Translations under genes and position numbers: made by a program
Assembly (NCBI GenBank): GCA_947446835.1
Contig: CANFHS010000034.1
Coordinates: 1 to 14,148, forward strand
Length of the DNA stretch: 14,148 nucleotides
Source of the DNA: Bacteriovoracaceae bacterium
GTDB lineage: Bacteria > Bdellovibrionota > UBA1018
Direction of reading: 5' to 3'
Shown here: one piece after another, positions 1 through 8,383 of the stretch
Layout of the letters: each line of letters opens with the position of its first letter
Numbering within the stretch: the first letter of the stretch is position 1
The notes under the pieces: generated by a model
The model's input: only the letters and a program-made list of their open reading frames with translations
The model's database searches: none
Told to the model about the DNA's origin: nothing

Positions 1-474
1 GGGTTCCAGCTTCATGCGCGAAAGGGCCAGCCGGATGCCATCGGGCGCCGGCTTGGGGCTGGGCACGTGGTCGTTGGCCACGACCGTCACGAAGCGGTCC
101 AAGAGCCCGTGATGCCTGAGGATCATCTCGGTGGTGTTCCAGCTCCGGCCGGTCACGATGGACAGTGGAACCCCGGTGCTCTTGAGGTTTTCCAGCAGGT
201 CGCCCACGCCCGGATGCAGGGGAACTCGTCCCAGGTTCTCGTCCATGTAGCGGCGGCAGGCTGCATAGGCTGCTTGAGCCTTGGCCGCGCCCACCACCTG
301 GGCAAAGATCTGGTCTTCGCCGGGACCGAAGTAGGCCATGATTTCCTGGGGGCTGTGCTCCCGGGCTCCGGCTGAAACGAAACCGTGGTTGAAAGCCTCG
401 AATGTGGCGGCCAGGGAGTCGACCAGGGTGCCATCCAGGTCGAAAACCAGGCCACGGAGCTGCCCCTTGTGCAT
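1..474 (-). CDS. HAD-superfamily hydrolase, phosphoglycolate phosphatase-like (3' end outside the window)
   Basis: This is the first 158 codons of a haloacid dehalogenase-fold phosphatase; the reading frame is open to the left edge, so the C-terminal part is missing. Motif I FDLDGT (residues 11-16) supplies the nucleophile Asp12 and the acid/base Asp14. Motif II is IVTGR with Thr108, and motif III is SPKPAPDG with Lys141. The motif IV aspartates lie beyond the window. The all-helical cap between residues 20 and 90 is typical of subclass I enzymes such as Gph and beta-phosphoglucomutase. Family members release phosphate from small phosphorylated metabolites in the cytoplasm; the substrate cannot be read from this fragment. 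The ATG start is preceded by GAGGAG (482-487) with a 7-base spacer. It is divergent from pepP, with only 29 bp between the start codons. Confidence 0.9.
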   Translation of the reverse strand, partial: MHKGQLRGLVFDLDGTLVDSLAATFEAFNHGFVSAGAREHSPQEIMAYFGPGEDQIFAQVVGAAKAQAAYAACRRYMDENLGRVPLHPGVGDLLENLKSTGVPLSIVTGRSWNTTEMILRHHGLLDRFVTVVANDHVPSPKPAPDGIRLALSRMKLEP

Positions 475-495
475 TCTTGTTCTCCTCGCTAGAAC
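467..495 (+). promoter_or_regulatory. Candidate pepP promoter, probably leaderless
   Basis: A TTGTGC (467-472) and a TAGAAC (490-495) lie 17 bases apart. The first matches the TTG half of a sigma70 -35 box, and the second resembles the TAG-type -10 boxes seen elsewhere in this window. The -10 ends 8 bases before the pepP ATG, so transcription would begin at or next to the start codon. No Shine-Dalgarno sequence is present, which fits a leaderless message. The -35 overlaps the start codon of the divergent HAD gene. The prediction is from sequence alone. Confidence 0.4.
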
Positions 496-503
496 GGCTA
501 CTT

Positions 504-1832
504 ATGTTGCTCTCACACGTACCTGGCTATTTCAAGAATCGGCGCGATCGTCTCATGAAGGCGAACCCGACTTCGGCATTCCTGTTCGCCGCCAACCGCG
601 AGTTCATCCGCAACCCGGATGTCGATTACCCGTTCCGCCAGGAGAGCAACTTCTACTACCTGTCGGGCTTCTCCGAGGCCGAGTCGTTCCTGGTGCTCGC
701 TCCGGCCAGCAAGCCGGGCGCGAATTACCGCACCATCCTCTTCGTGCGTCGCCGCGATCCTGAAAAGGAGATGTGGGAAGGCGAGCGCTATGGTGTCGAC
801 GGTGCGCTGCATGTGTTCGGGGCCGACGAGGCCTATCCCATCGATGAGCTGGAGCGGAAGCTTCCTGAGCTCCTGAAACCCGCCGAAAAAGTGCACTACC
901 GCCTGGGTCATGATGAGCGCATGGACCGCACGGTGCTCGCGGCCCTGGAAACCTGCCGGCGCAGCCAAGGCCGCACCGGCAAGTCGTTGTCCGCCGTAGC
1001 GGATCCCAACGAGACGGTCGGCGAGATGCGCCTGTTCAAGTCGGCCGACGAGATCGAGCTGCTGCGCAAGGCGTGCTCCATTTCGGCGGATGCCCACGTG
1101 GCAGCCATGAAGGAAGTCCGTCCTGGCATGAACGAGTACGAGGTCGAGGCATTGGTCGACTACACGTTCCGCCGCAAGGGCTGCCAGCGGGTGGGCTATG
1201 GCTCCATTGTCGCGGGCGGCAAGAACTCGACCTGCCTGCACTACCGCGCCAACAACGAGGTCCTGCGCGACGGCGAACTGCTGCTCATCGACGCGGGCGG
1301 CGAGTACGACTACTACACGGCCGACATCACGCGCACCTTCCCGGTGGGTCGCCAGTTCTCCAAGCCGCAGGCTGCCCTGTACGACCTGGTGCTGAAGGCC
1401 CAGCTCGAAGTGCTGAAGCTGGCCAAGCCCGGCACGCCCTACGCTTCCATGCACCAGCGCGCCATCGAGGTCCTGGCCGACGGCATGCTGTCGCTCGGTC
1501 TGCTCAAGGGCAAGGCCGAAGACGTCATCCGGAGCGGCGCTTTCCGCCGCTTCTACCCCCATGGCACCGGGCATTTCCTGGGCATGGACGTGCACGATGT
1601 CGGGCTCTACCAGAAGAACGGCGAACCGCGGCAGCTTGAGGCAGGCATGGTGTTCACCGTGGAGCCGGGCTTCTACGTCCAGCCGGGCGACGCCGAGGCA
1701 CCCGCCGAATACCGCAACATCGGTATCCGCATCGAGGACGACATCCTGGTCACCGCGAACGGCTTCGAGAACCTGACCGCGGGCGTTCCCAAGGAACGCT
1801 CCGAGATCGAGGCGCTCCGCGCTTCCGGTTGA
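504..1832 (+). CDS. pepP: Xaa-Pro aminopeptidase (aminopeptidase P, M24B family)
   Basis: This cytoplasmic dinuclear-metal (normally Mn) peptidase removes an N-terminal residue that precedes proline. The 442-residue protein matches the length of E. coli PepP (441). The N-terminal creatinase-like domain carries the FKNRRDRL and YPFRQ(E)SNFYYLSGF signature region at residues 10-56. The C-terminal pita-bread domain has all five metal ligands: Asp263 and Asp274 (11 apart), His357 in HGTGHFLG, Glu387 in TVEPGF and Glu411 in GIRIED. Their spacing follows the E. coli enzyme closely. The ATG at 504 was chosen because the FxxRR region then begins about ten residues in, as in the family; the frame is open further upstream but runs into the HAD gene. 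An in-frame ATG at 555 would remove conserved sequence. There is no Shine-Dalgarno. Its stop lies just before or overlaps the start of the dus gene, suggesting co-transcription. Confidence 0.95.
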   Translation: MLLSHVPGYFKNRRDRLMKANPTSAFLFAANREFIRNPDVDYPFRQESNFYYLSGFSEAESFLVLAPASKPGANYRTILFVRRRDPEKEMWEGERYGVDGALHVFGADEAYPIDELERKLPELLKPAEKVHYRLGHDERMDRTVLAALETCRRSQGRTGKSLSAVADPNETVGEMRLFKSADEIELLRKACSISADAHVAAMKEVRPGMNEYEVEALVDYTFRRKGCQRVGYGSIVAGGKNSTCLHYRANNEVLRDGELLLIDAGGEYDYYTADITRTFPVGRQFSKPQAALYDLVLKAQLEVLKLAKPGTPYASMHQRAIEVLADGMLSLGLLKGKAEDVIRSGAFRRFYPHGTGHFLGMDVHDVGLYQKNGEPRQLEAGMVFTVEPGFYVQPGDAEAPAEYRNIGIRIEDDILVTANGFENLTAGVPKERSEIEALRASG

Positions 1833-1840
1833 AGGTTTCC

Positions 1841-2872
1841 GTGGCAGTACCCCAGACGAAGTTGGGTCCCTTCCAGGTGGAACATCCGTTCATCCTGGCG
1901 CCCATGGCGGGCATCACGAACTCGCCATTCCGGCGCCTGATGCGGCGGATGAAGTCCGCCCTGGTGGTGTCCGAGCTCGTCTCGGCCAACGGCATCGAGT
2001 ACATGGGGCAGAAGACCCTGGAGCTGCTCAAGTTCCACGAGGAGGAGCGCCTCATCGGGCTGCAGATCTTCGGCGAGAACCCTGAACGCCTGGTGGGCGC
2101 CACCCGCTATGTTGAAAAGCTGGGTGCCGACTTCGTGGACCTGAACCTGGGCTGCCCGGTTCCCAAGGTGGTCAAGAACGGGGCGGGCTCGGCCATGTGC
2201 CGTGACCCCATCTCGCTGGGCAAGACCTTGGCCGAGATGGTCAAGGCCGTGAAAGTCCCGGTCACGATCAAGATCCGCACGGGCTGGGATTCCGAGAGCC
2301 GAAACGCGCTGGACGTGATCCGCGCCGCCGCCGACGCGGGCGTGGGCTGGGTGGCGGTCCATGGCCGTACCCGCGCCCAGGGCTACAGCGGCAAGGCGGA
2401 CTGGGATTTCATCGGTGACCTCAAGGCCAAGAGCCCCATTCCCATCATCGGAAACGGTGACATCCTCACCGCCGAAGACGCGGTCCACAAGGTCCGCACC
2501 TACGGCGTGGACGCGGTGCTGATCGGACGTGGCGCGCTCCGCAATCCCTTCATCTTCGAACAGGCCGCCGCCCTCTGGCGGGGCGAGGTGAGGCCCGCGC
2601 CCCAGCCCGAGGATTACGTGGCCATGCTCGGTGCCCAGAAGCAGCTGCTGCACGAGACCTACGAGCCCCGGGGCGCCATGCTCCACTCGCGCAAGTTCCT
2701 GGCCTGGTATTCGGCCGGGTTCCCGGGGTCGAGCGAGTTCCGCAAGAAGGTGTTCTCGATTCCCGACCCCGACGAGCTCTGGCAGGTGGCGGTCGACTTC
2801 TTCCGCGAATCGTCCAAGTCCAGGAACCTCGATTTCATGCGCGAGGAGTTCCTGATGGGCGGTCACGGCTGA
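1841..2872 (+). CDS. dusB: tRNA-dihydrouridine synthase, DusB/NifR3-like
   Basis: This FMN-dependent flavoenzyme reduces specific uridines in the tRNA D-loop to dihydrouridine using NADPH. The TIM barrel begins with LAPMAGITNSPFRR. The catalytic cysteine lies in the LNLGCPVPK motif (Cys105 from this start). IKIRTGW (Lys144), VHGRTRAQGYSGKADW (His174) and IIGNGDI follow, and the GRGALRNPF phosphate-binding segment lies near residue 230. The wording of the HGRTR and NGD motifs points to the DusB branch rather than DusA or DusC, but subfamily assignment needs a tree. GTG at 1841 was chosen because AAGG (1832-1835) sits 5 bases upstream. A TTG at 1829 that overlaps the pepP stop is the alternative and would add four residues. 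The gene follows pepP directly and is probably in the same transcript. The 343-residue length is normal. Confidence 0.92.
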   Translation: MAVPQTKLGPFQVEHPFILAPMAGITNSPFRRLMRRMKSALVVSELVSANGIEYMGQKTLELLKFHEEERLIGLQIFGENPERLVGATRYVEKLGADFVDLNLGCPVPKVVKNGAGSAMCRDPISLGKTLAEMVKAVKVPVTIKIRTGWDSESRNALDVIRAAADAGVGWVAVHGRTRAQGYSGKADWDFIGDLKAKSPIPIIGNGDILTAEDAVHKVRTYGVDAVLIGRGALRNPFIFEQAAALWRGEVRPAPQPEDYVAMLGAQKQLLHETYEPRGAMLHSRKFLAWYSAGFPGSSEFRKKVFSIPDPDELWQVAVDFFRESSKSRNLDFMREEFLMGGHG

Positions 2873-2875
2873 TCT

Positions 2876-2889
2876 GGGGCTCGCGCCCC
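2876..2889. terminator. Small GC hairpin between convergent genes
   Basis: GGGGC (2876-2880) and GCCCC (2885-2889) form a perfect 5-bp stem around a TCGC tetraloop in the 24-bp gap between the stops of the dus gene and the DUF1285-like gene. Neither side has a T tract, so any termination would be weak or factor-assisted. Because it is symmetrical it could serve both strands. Confidence 0.3.
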
Positions 2890-2896
2890 GGAAAGC

Positions 2897-3346
2897 TCAC
2901 TTGGTCGCGAGGACGACGCGGGTGCCTTCCACGACCACGAAGTAGCAGGTCGCGTCCTCCTGCAGCTCGCGCATCAGCTCGAAGTAGGCGATGGGCAGGA
3001 ACTTGGCCTCCTCGGTGCCGCCGCGGATCCGGCAGGTCAGGCGTCCCGGCTGGAACTTCAGGGTGGCGGGGTCCAGCCTTTGCCGGGTGCCGTCGCTCAG
3101 GTTCAGCTCGATGCCGGTCCGCGGATCTCCGTCCAGGCTCAGCACGAAGAATCCCGTGTCCTCCACCTCGATGCGCTTGAAGTCCTTCCCGATGCTGATG
3201 AACCAGCCCTGGTCGTCGCGTCCGATGTGGCGAAAGAACGCGTCGATCTGCGGCGCGTGGGTGACCGGGACGCCGTTCGAGAGCCACTCCCCGTTCCGGG
3301 TCAGCTTCAGCTCTTCGGTGTCGGTGGGGGCCGGCTGGTCGATCAA
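2897..3346 (-). CDS. DUF1285-like protein of unknown function
   Basis: The product is a 149-residue soluble protein without signal peptide or membrane segment. The stretch from RNGEW (residues 17-21) through GVPVTHAPQIDAFFRHI to DDQGWFIS and FKRIEVEDTGFFVLSLD (to about residue 72) resembles DUF1285 proteins as I remember them, which carry an NGxWxxxGxPI, DExGxY and VEDAPF pattern. The biochemical role of that family is not established. The start is TTG at 3344-3346, four bases after the fumC stop, so translation is probably coupled to fumC; no better ATG or GTG exists nearby in frame. The frame stays open upstream inside fumC, but that part has no resemblance to the family. Family assignment is from memory of the motif layout and should be treated as probable. 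Confidence 0.7.
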   Translation of the reverse strand: MIDQPAPTDTEELKLTRNGEWLSNGVPVTHAPQIDAFFRHIGRDDQGWFISIGKDFKRIEVEDTGFFVLSLDGDPRTGIELNLSDGTRQRLDPATLKFQPGRLTCRIRGGTEEAKFLPIAYFELMRELQEDATCYFVVVEGTRVVLATK

Positions 3347-3350
3347 GTCG

Positions 3351-4748
<1,398 letters not shown>

Positions 4749-4754
4749 GCCCAT

Positions 4755-4763
4755 GGCCTAGCA
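4755..4763 (-). promoter_or_regulatory. Candidate fumC extended -10 element
   Basis: Read on the minus strand, the nine bases are TGC TAGGCC, an extended -10-like element whose last base lies 6 nucleotides before the ATG at 4748. That would place the transcript start at the start codon itself. No convincing -35 hexamer is visible; the expected -35 position (about 4778-4783) overlaps the murI -10. Confidence 0.35.
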
Positions 4764-4778
4764 TGGCCCTGAAGGGCT

Positions 4779-4787
4779 TGCTAGACT
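4779..4787 (+). promoter_or_regulatory. Candidate murI extended -10 element
   Basis: TGC TAGACT (4779-4787) is an extended -10-like element with expected transcription start near 4794, just before the GGAGG ribosome binding site (4796-4800). The matching -35 position (4759-4764) reads TAGCAT and is poor. It lies on top of the fumC -10 on the other strand. Confidence 0.35.
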
Positions 4788-4809
4788 GGAGGCGTGGAGG
4801 ATTTCGGCC

Positions 4810-5625
4810 ATGGCTCCAAGGATCGGAGTATTTGATTCGGGTGTCGGTGGGATCACGGTCCTCGAGGCGCTTCGGCGGGTCTGCCGGGGTGCCGAGTTCG
4901 TTTACCTGGGCGATACCGCGAACGTTCCCTACGGCTCCAGGAGTCCCGAGCAGATCCGCTCCCTGTCCGTCGATGCGGCCCGGCAGCTCCTGCCTCGGCA
5001 CATCGACGCCCTGGTGGTGGCCTGCAACACGGCTTCGAGCTGGGCCCTGGACGCCATCCGGGCCACGGTGGGTGCCGACATCCCCGTGCTCGGGGTGGTC
5101 GAGCCCGGTGCCCGGTCGGCCCTGGCGGCGCGTTCCGAGGCGGATTCGCCCATCCTTTTGCTCGCCACCCGGGCCACGGTCCGCAGCGGCTCTTACCGCA
5201 AGGCCCTGCGCGAGCTGGAGGCGGGCTCGGAGTCCTTCCTCATCGAACGGGCCTGCCCGCTGCTGGTGCCGATGATCGAAGAGGGCTGGATCGATCACCC
5301 CATCCTCGAGGCCACGCTCCGGGACTGTGTCGGGAACGTGGGGCAGCGTGCCGGCGTCGCGCTCCTGGGATGCACGCACTATCCTTGGATTGCCGAGCTG
5401 GTGCAGAAGACCTTGCCGGGCTGGCGCGTGGTGAATCCCGCCCACGAAGTGGCCAGGCAGACGGCCCAGGCCCTGGGTCTTGCGGTTCCCGATTCCGGCG
5501 CTCCCGTCGAGCCGCCCGGCCCCGTGGAGTGGTGGTTCACCGACCTGGAGGCCGTGCCGGCATTTGCCTTCGACCGGCTCAGTGGCGACGGCGGGCGGGA
5601 ATCGGAAGCTGAAGCTCCAGCCTGA
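4810..5625 (+). CDS. murI: Glutamate racemase
   Basis: This cofactor-independent racemase makes D-glutamate for peptidoglycan, supplying MurD in the cytoplasm. The 271-residue protein has the two catalytic cysteines in their family contexts: Cys72 in VVACNTASS and Cys188 in LLGCTHYP. The N-terminal IGVFDSGVGGITVL block holds Asp9 and Ser10, and GDTANVPYGSRSP is at residues 34-46. An ATG start with GGAGG (4796-4800) and a 9-base spacer supports the N-terminus. The C-terminal 20 or so residues (Gly/Glu/Ala-rich) follow the last family-like block, VEWWFTDL, and look like a non-conserved tail. The last 47 bp overlap the 3' end of the convergent histidine phosphatase gene. Synthesis of a cell-wall precursor here fits a Gram-negative housekeeping locus. 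Confidence 0.95.
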   Translation: MAPRIGVFDSGVGGITVLEALRRVCRGAEFVYLGDTANVPYGSRSPEQIRSLSVDAARQLLPRHIDALVVACNTASSWALDAIRATVGADIPVLGVVEPGARSALAARSEADSPILLLATRATVRSGSYRKALRELEAGSESFLIERACPLLVPMIEEGWIDHPILEATLRDCVGNVGQRAGVALLGCTHYPWIAELVQKTLPGWRVVNPAHEVARQTAQALGLAVPDSGAPVEPPGPVEWWFTDLEAVPAFAFDRLSGDGGRESEAEAPA

Positions 5626-6220
5626 GTGTCCTGGGCGAAACCTCGAAGATGAGCGGGTAGATCGCGCTGTTCGGGATCGGAGCAGGGAGCTCCTGGATGC
5701 CCAGCGCATGCTGCACCAGCCGGCGCATCACGCCCCCATGGGTAGACACGCCGATGCGCTCCAGGTGCGGGTGCCGTTGACAGAAGTCGGCCAGGGCCTC
5801 GAGCGCCCGGTCGCGGACCTGCTGGCCGGTTTCGCAACCCAGCTTCGCCACTTCCTCGTCGGTGAACGGCACGGAGCGCGTGCGCTCGGCGAAGCCCGTC
5901 CCATGCTGCTGGTCCATCTCTTCGCGGGTCAGGCCCTGCAGCTTGCCCAGGTGGATTTCGCGGAGCCGCGGATCGTGGTGGAGCGCGCAACCCAGAGGGT
6001 CGGAAGAAATCCTCGCGGTCTCCGAAGCCCGGCTCAGGTCGGAGCTCAGGAAGGCCTCGACCCGCAGGTGGGCCAGGACAGGCGTCAGCGCCCGGGCCTG
6101 CGTGCGGCCCACGTCATTCAGCGGAACATCCAGGTGTCCCTGGATCCGCCCTTCGGCGTTCCAGTCGGTCAGGCCATGGCGGAAGCAGTAAAGCCGTTTT
6201 GTGCTAGGGTGGGCGCTCAT
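5579..6220 (-). CDS. Histidine phosphatase family protein (phosphoglycerate mutase-like, GpmB/CobC type)
   Basis: This 213-residue branch-1 histidine phosphatase has the nucleophile His15 in LYCFRHGLTDWN, followed by the QGHLDVPLNDVGRTQA phosphate-pocket block. Arg64 lies in SSDLSRASETA, Glu88 in LREIHLGKLQG, and the second catalytic histidine His161 in VSTHGGVMRRL. The length and motif wording match small phosphatases such as GpmB, CobC (alpha-ribazole phosphatase) and related broad-specificity enzymes, not the 230-250-residue glycolytic GpmA. No cobalamin genes are nearby, so the substrate is unknown. The ATG at 6220 is chosen because the RHG motif then falls at residue 13-16. It has no Shine-Dalgarno sequence. 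The frame stays open upstream across def, but that is antisense. Its 3' end overlaps murI by 47 bp and its start is 18 bp from def. Confidence 0.9.
   Translation of the reverse strand: MSAHPSTKRLYCFRHGLTDWNAEGRIQGHLDVPLNDVGRTQARALTPVLAHLRVEAFLSSDLSRASETARISSDPLGCALHHDPRLREIHLGKLQGLTREEMDQQHGTGFAERTRSVPFTDEEVAKLGCETGQQVRDRALEALADFCQRHPHLERIGVSTHGGVMRRLVQHALGIQELPAPIPNSAIYPLIFEVSPRTLRLELQLPIPARRRH
6202..6210 (+). promoter_or_regulatory. Candidate def extended -10 element
   Basis: TGC TAGGGT (6202-6210) resembles the extended -10 elements before murI and fumC. Transcription would begin near 6217, ten bases before the AAGGAG ribosome binding site (6227-6232) of def. No clear -35 is present. The element lies inside the 5' coding end of the divergent phosphatase gene. 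Confidence 0.3.
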
Positions 6221-6238
6221 CCAGGCAAGGAGATTACC

Positions 6239-6814
6239 ATGGCCATCCGCAAAGTCGCGCGTTTGGGGCACCCCGTTCTTCGGCAGAAGGCCCGCGAGCT
6301 GACGATTTCCGAAATCGGCTCCCCCGAAATCGGTCGCCTCGTTGCGGACCTCATGGACACCATGGCCGAATATGGTGGCATCGGCCTGGCCGCGCCCCAG
6401 GTCCACGAAAGCGTGCGCCTGGCGCTGATCGGATTTGACGGAGGCTCCCGCCGGTATCCCGGCATGGGCGAGCAGCCCCTCCAGGCACTCATCAATCCGA
6501 AGGTCACCGTCCTGGACCCGACCCGCCAGGGCTTCTGGGAAGGCTGCCTCTCCGTGCCCGGACTGAAGGGCCTGGTGTTCCGGCCGCGCAGGATCCGCAT
6601 CGATTTCCTGGACCTGCGGGCAGAGGCCCGTTCCATCGAGGCCGAGGGCTTCGCGGCCACGGTCTTTCAGCACGAGCTGGATCACCTGGACGGGGTCCTG
6701 TTCGTCGACCGGGTCGAAGGGGGGCTGGGCGACCGCAAGCTGGCCTTCCAGGAAGAGTACGAGCGCTACTGGATGCCCGCTCCGGGGCAGCCCATCGGCG
6801 AGCTGGCCGACTGA
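6239..6814 (+). CDS. def: Peptide deformylase
   Basis: This metalloenzyme (normally Fe2+) removes the formyl group from the N-terminal methionine of nascent proteins at the ribosome exit. All three family motifs are present in the 191-residue product: GIGLAAPQV (47-55), EGCLSVP (101-107, metal ligand Cys103) and QHELDH (144-149), giving metal ligands His145 and His149 and catalytic Glu146. The length is slightly above that of E. coli Def (169); the extra residues are in the middle loop near 66-80 and in the C-terminal tail. The start is an ATG with AAGGAG (6227-6232) and a 6-base spacer; the frame is open far upstream, but that part is antisense to the phosphatase gene. The usual neighbour fmt is not seen here. 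It converges on the thioesterase gene with 9 bp between stops. Confidence 0.96.
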   Translation: MAIRKVARLGHPVLRQKARELTISEIGSPEIGRLVADLMDTMAEYGGIGLAAPQVHESVRLALIGFDGGSRRYPGMGEQPLQALINPKVTVLDPTRQGFWEGCLSVPGLKGLVFRPRRIRIDFLDLRAEARSIEAEGFAATVFQHELDHLDGVLFVDRVEGGLGDRKLAFQEEYERYWMPAPGQPIGELAD

Positions 6815-6823
6815 TCGGCGGGC

Positions 6824-7324
6824 TTACTCTTCCTCGACCGTGTTCTTGAGGTCCTCGGCCAGCTGGATCCGGCTTTGGCGCCGTTTCATGGCCTGCTCGT
6901 AGCGACGCTTTTCCTGCGGAGTTTCCGGCAGGATCTGAGGGACCTGCGTGGGGCGGCCGTGGTCGTCCAGGGCCACGAAAGTGGCATAGGCGGTGGCGGT
7001 GTGGTGCACTTCGCCCGTCACGGCGTTTTCCGAATCGACCCGGACTCCGACTTCCATGGAGGTGCGTCCGGCATAATTCACCGAAGCGCGGATGTGGACG
7101 ATATGGCCCACTTTCACGGGCGCGATGAAATGCAAGGCGTCGATCGAAGCGGTGACCACGACCCGCCGGGCATGGCGGCCGGCCGCGATGGCGCCCGCGA
7201 TGTCGATCCAGGCCATGATCTTGCCGCCAAAAATGGTCCCGAGGGCGTTTGCGTCCGACGGAAGCACGATCTCGGTCATGGTGACGGCGGAATCCCGGGG
7301 CGGCTTGGCGGCAATCGGCTTCAT
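6824..7324 (-). CDS. Hotdog-fold acyl-CoA thioesterase (YciA/acyl-CoA hydrolase family)
   Basis: The 166-residue protein has the acyl-CoA hydrolase layout: MTEIVLPSDANALGTIFGG (16-34), with Asn26 and the GTIFGGKIMAWID helix ending in the conserved Asp41, then VTASIDALHFIAPVKVGHIV (57-76) and a central strand region to about residue 120. A charged C-terminal helix rich in Glu, Lys and Arg follows. Family members cleave fatty acyl-CoA thioesters to free acid and CoA in the cytoplasm, often as hexamers. Chain-length preference cannot be told from sequence. The ATG has no close Shine-Dalgarno; instead TTGACC-N18-GACACT precedes it so that the transcript could begin at the start codon. It is divergent from the EamA permease (79 bp apart), and no link in function is evident. 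Confidence 0.9.
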   Translation of the reverse strand: MKPIAAKPPRDSAVTMTEIVLPSDANALGTIFGGKIMAWIDIAGAIAAGRHARRVVVTASIDALHFIAPVKVGHIVHIRASVNYAGRTSMEVGVRVDSENAVTGEVHHTATAYATFVALDDHGRPTQVPQILPETPQEKRRYEQAMKRRQSRIQLAEDLKNTVEEE

Positions 7325-7331
7325 TGCGGGC

Positions 7332-7361
7332 AGTGTCGCTCCCCGGGGGGGCTCTGGTCAA
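7332..7361 (-). promoter_or_regulatory. Candidate thioesterase promoter, probably leaderless
   Basis: On the minus strand TTGACC (7361-7356) is a 5/6 match to a sigma70 -35, followed after 18 bases by GACACT (7337-7332), a 3/6 match to the -10. The -10 ends 7 bases before the ATG, so the predicted start of transcription is adjacent to the start codon. No ribosome binding site is visible between them. Confidence 0.35.
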
Positions 7362-7403
7362 GAGGTGGACCCGTCTGCATTTCCGGGTTACGTCCGGTGC
7401 ACC

Positions 7404-8327
7404 GTGAAACCTCTCCTCTTCCTGGGCCTGCTTCTCTGCAATCTGGTCTGGTCGGCCAATCCGGTCATGGCCAAGCTGCTCATGCGCGACCTGGAGGGAA
7501 TCCACGTGTCGTGGCTTCGATCCACCTCGGCCCTGCTGGCGTTCGGTTTGGCGCTCCTTTTTGGCCGCTCCGGACTCGGTCGCGGATTCCTGCGGCCCGC
7601 TTCGGCCCGCGACGCGGCCTGGGTGGTGGCCCGCGGGTTCTTCTCCTTCTGCTTTGCGCCGGGTCTGGCCCTGGTGGGCCTGGAAAGCTCGCGGGCGGTC
7701 GACAACGCGCTGATCATCGCCATCGAGCCGCTCGTGACCGTCCTGATGGCCTGGGTCTTCCTGGGCGAGGGTCTCCGTCTTTACCACTGGGTCTCTTTCG
7801 CGGTCGCGCTGCAGGGCTTTTCGTGGCTGAGTGGCCTGACCTGGGACCGGGTGCGCGGCAGCTGGGATGCCCATCTGGTCGGCAACCTGCTCATGCTGCT
7901 CTCCCTGGCCGGCGAGGCGGTCTACTCGGTCTTCGCCCGCAAGCTGCTGGGCCGTTACCGGCCGCTGCAGATCTTCGGCACGGCCATCCTGGTCGGGGTG
8001 GTGCTGTTGTCGGTCATTGTTTTTGCCCGTGCGGGACTGCCGCCTTTGGGTCGGATCCAGCCCACTTCTTGGTTGGCTCTGCTTTGGCTGGGACCCATCG
8101 GAACGACCTGCACGTATCTTTTTTGGATGACCGTGCTTCAGGACGCCGCCATCCCCAGCATGGCGTTGACCCTGTTTCTGCAGCCCGTGGCAGGCTCCAT
8201 GTGGGGCTACCTGTGGCTCGGGGAGCGGCTCAGCGGGGTCCAGGCGGCGGGCGGCGGACTGATTCTGCTCTCGGTCGCCGTTCCCGTTCTGGTCGGTCGA
8301 GTGGGACGGAGTCGGCCCGAGGTTTGA
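7404..8327 (+). CDS. EamA/DMT-superfamily permease
   Basis: This 307-residue inner-membrane protein has about ten predicted helices arranged as two EamA repeats. Each repeat ends with the family pattern of a proline followed by LGE: IEPL...FLGEGL (Pro109, Glu122) in the first and LQPV...WLGERL (Pro261, Glu274) in the second. DMT-family members export or exchange metabolites such as amino acids, nucleobases or drugs, usually by proton exchange; the substrate here is unknown. The GTG at 7404 is taken as the start because the first hydrophobic helix (PLLFLGLLLCNLVW) begins immediately after it and the upstream frame is antisense to the thioesterase. No Shine-Dalgarno or clear promoter is seen. 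The gene sits ahead of the small acidic protein gene, which has its own promoter. Confidence 0.88.
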   Translation: MKPLLFLGLLLCNLVWSANPVMAKLLMRDLEGIHVSWLRSTSALLAFGLALLFGRSGLGRGFLRPASARDAAWVVARGFFSFCFAPGLALVGLESSRAVDNALIIAIEPLVTVLMAWVFLGEGLRLYHWVSFAVALQGFSWLSGLTWDRVRGSWDAHLVGNLLMLLSLAGEAVYSVFARKLLGRYRPLQIFGTAILVGVVLLSVIVFARAGLPPLGRIQPTSWLALLWLGPIGTTCTYLFWMTVLQDAAIPSMALTLFLQPVAGSMWGYLWLGERLSGVQAAGGGLILLSVAVPVLVGRVGRSRPEV

Positions 8328-8335
8328 AATTGAGC

Positions 8336-8365
8336 TTGCCGTAGCCGAAAACCGGTTCCTATACT
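8336..8365 (+). promoter_or_regulatory. Sigma70-type promoter for the small acidic protein gene
   Basis: TTGCCG (8336-8341, 4/6) and TATACT (8360-8365, 5/6) are separated by 18 bases, giving a predicted start near 8372. This is just before GGAGGGGGAA, the ribosome binding site of the ATG at 8384. It is the best sigma70-like match I found in the window. Confidence 0.55.
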
Positions 8366-8383
8366 TGAGCGGTGGAGGGGGAA

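Noticed and set aside
513..1595. A 360-codon minus-strand open frame opposite pepP
   Set aside because: pepP has all metal ligands in the correct spacing; the antisense translation has no recognisable domain.
7325..7403. A promoter for the EamA gene
   Set aside because: No acceptable -10 hexamer or ribosome binding site could be placed on the + strand; only the divergent thioesterase promoter is visible.
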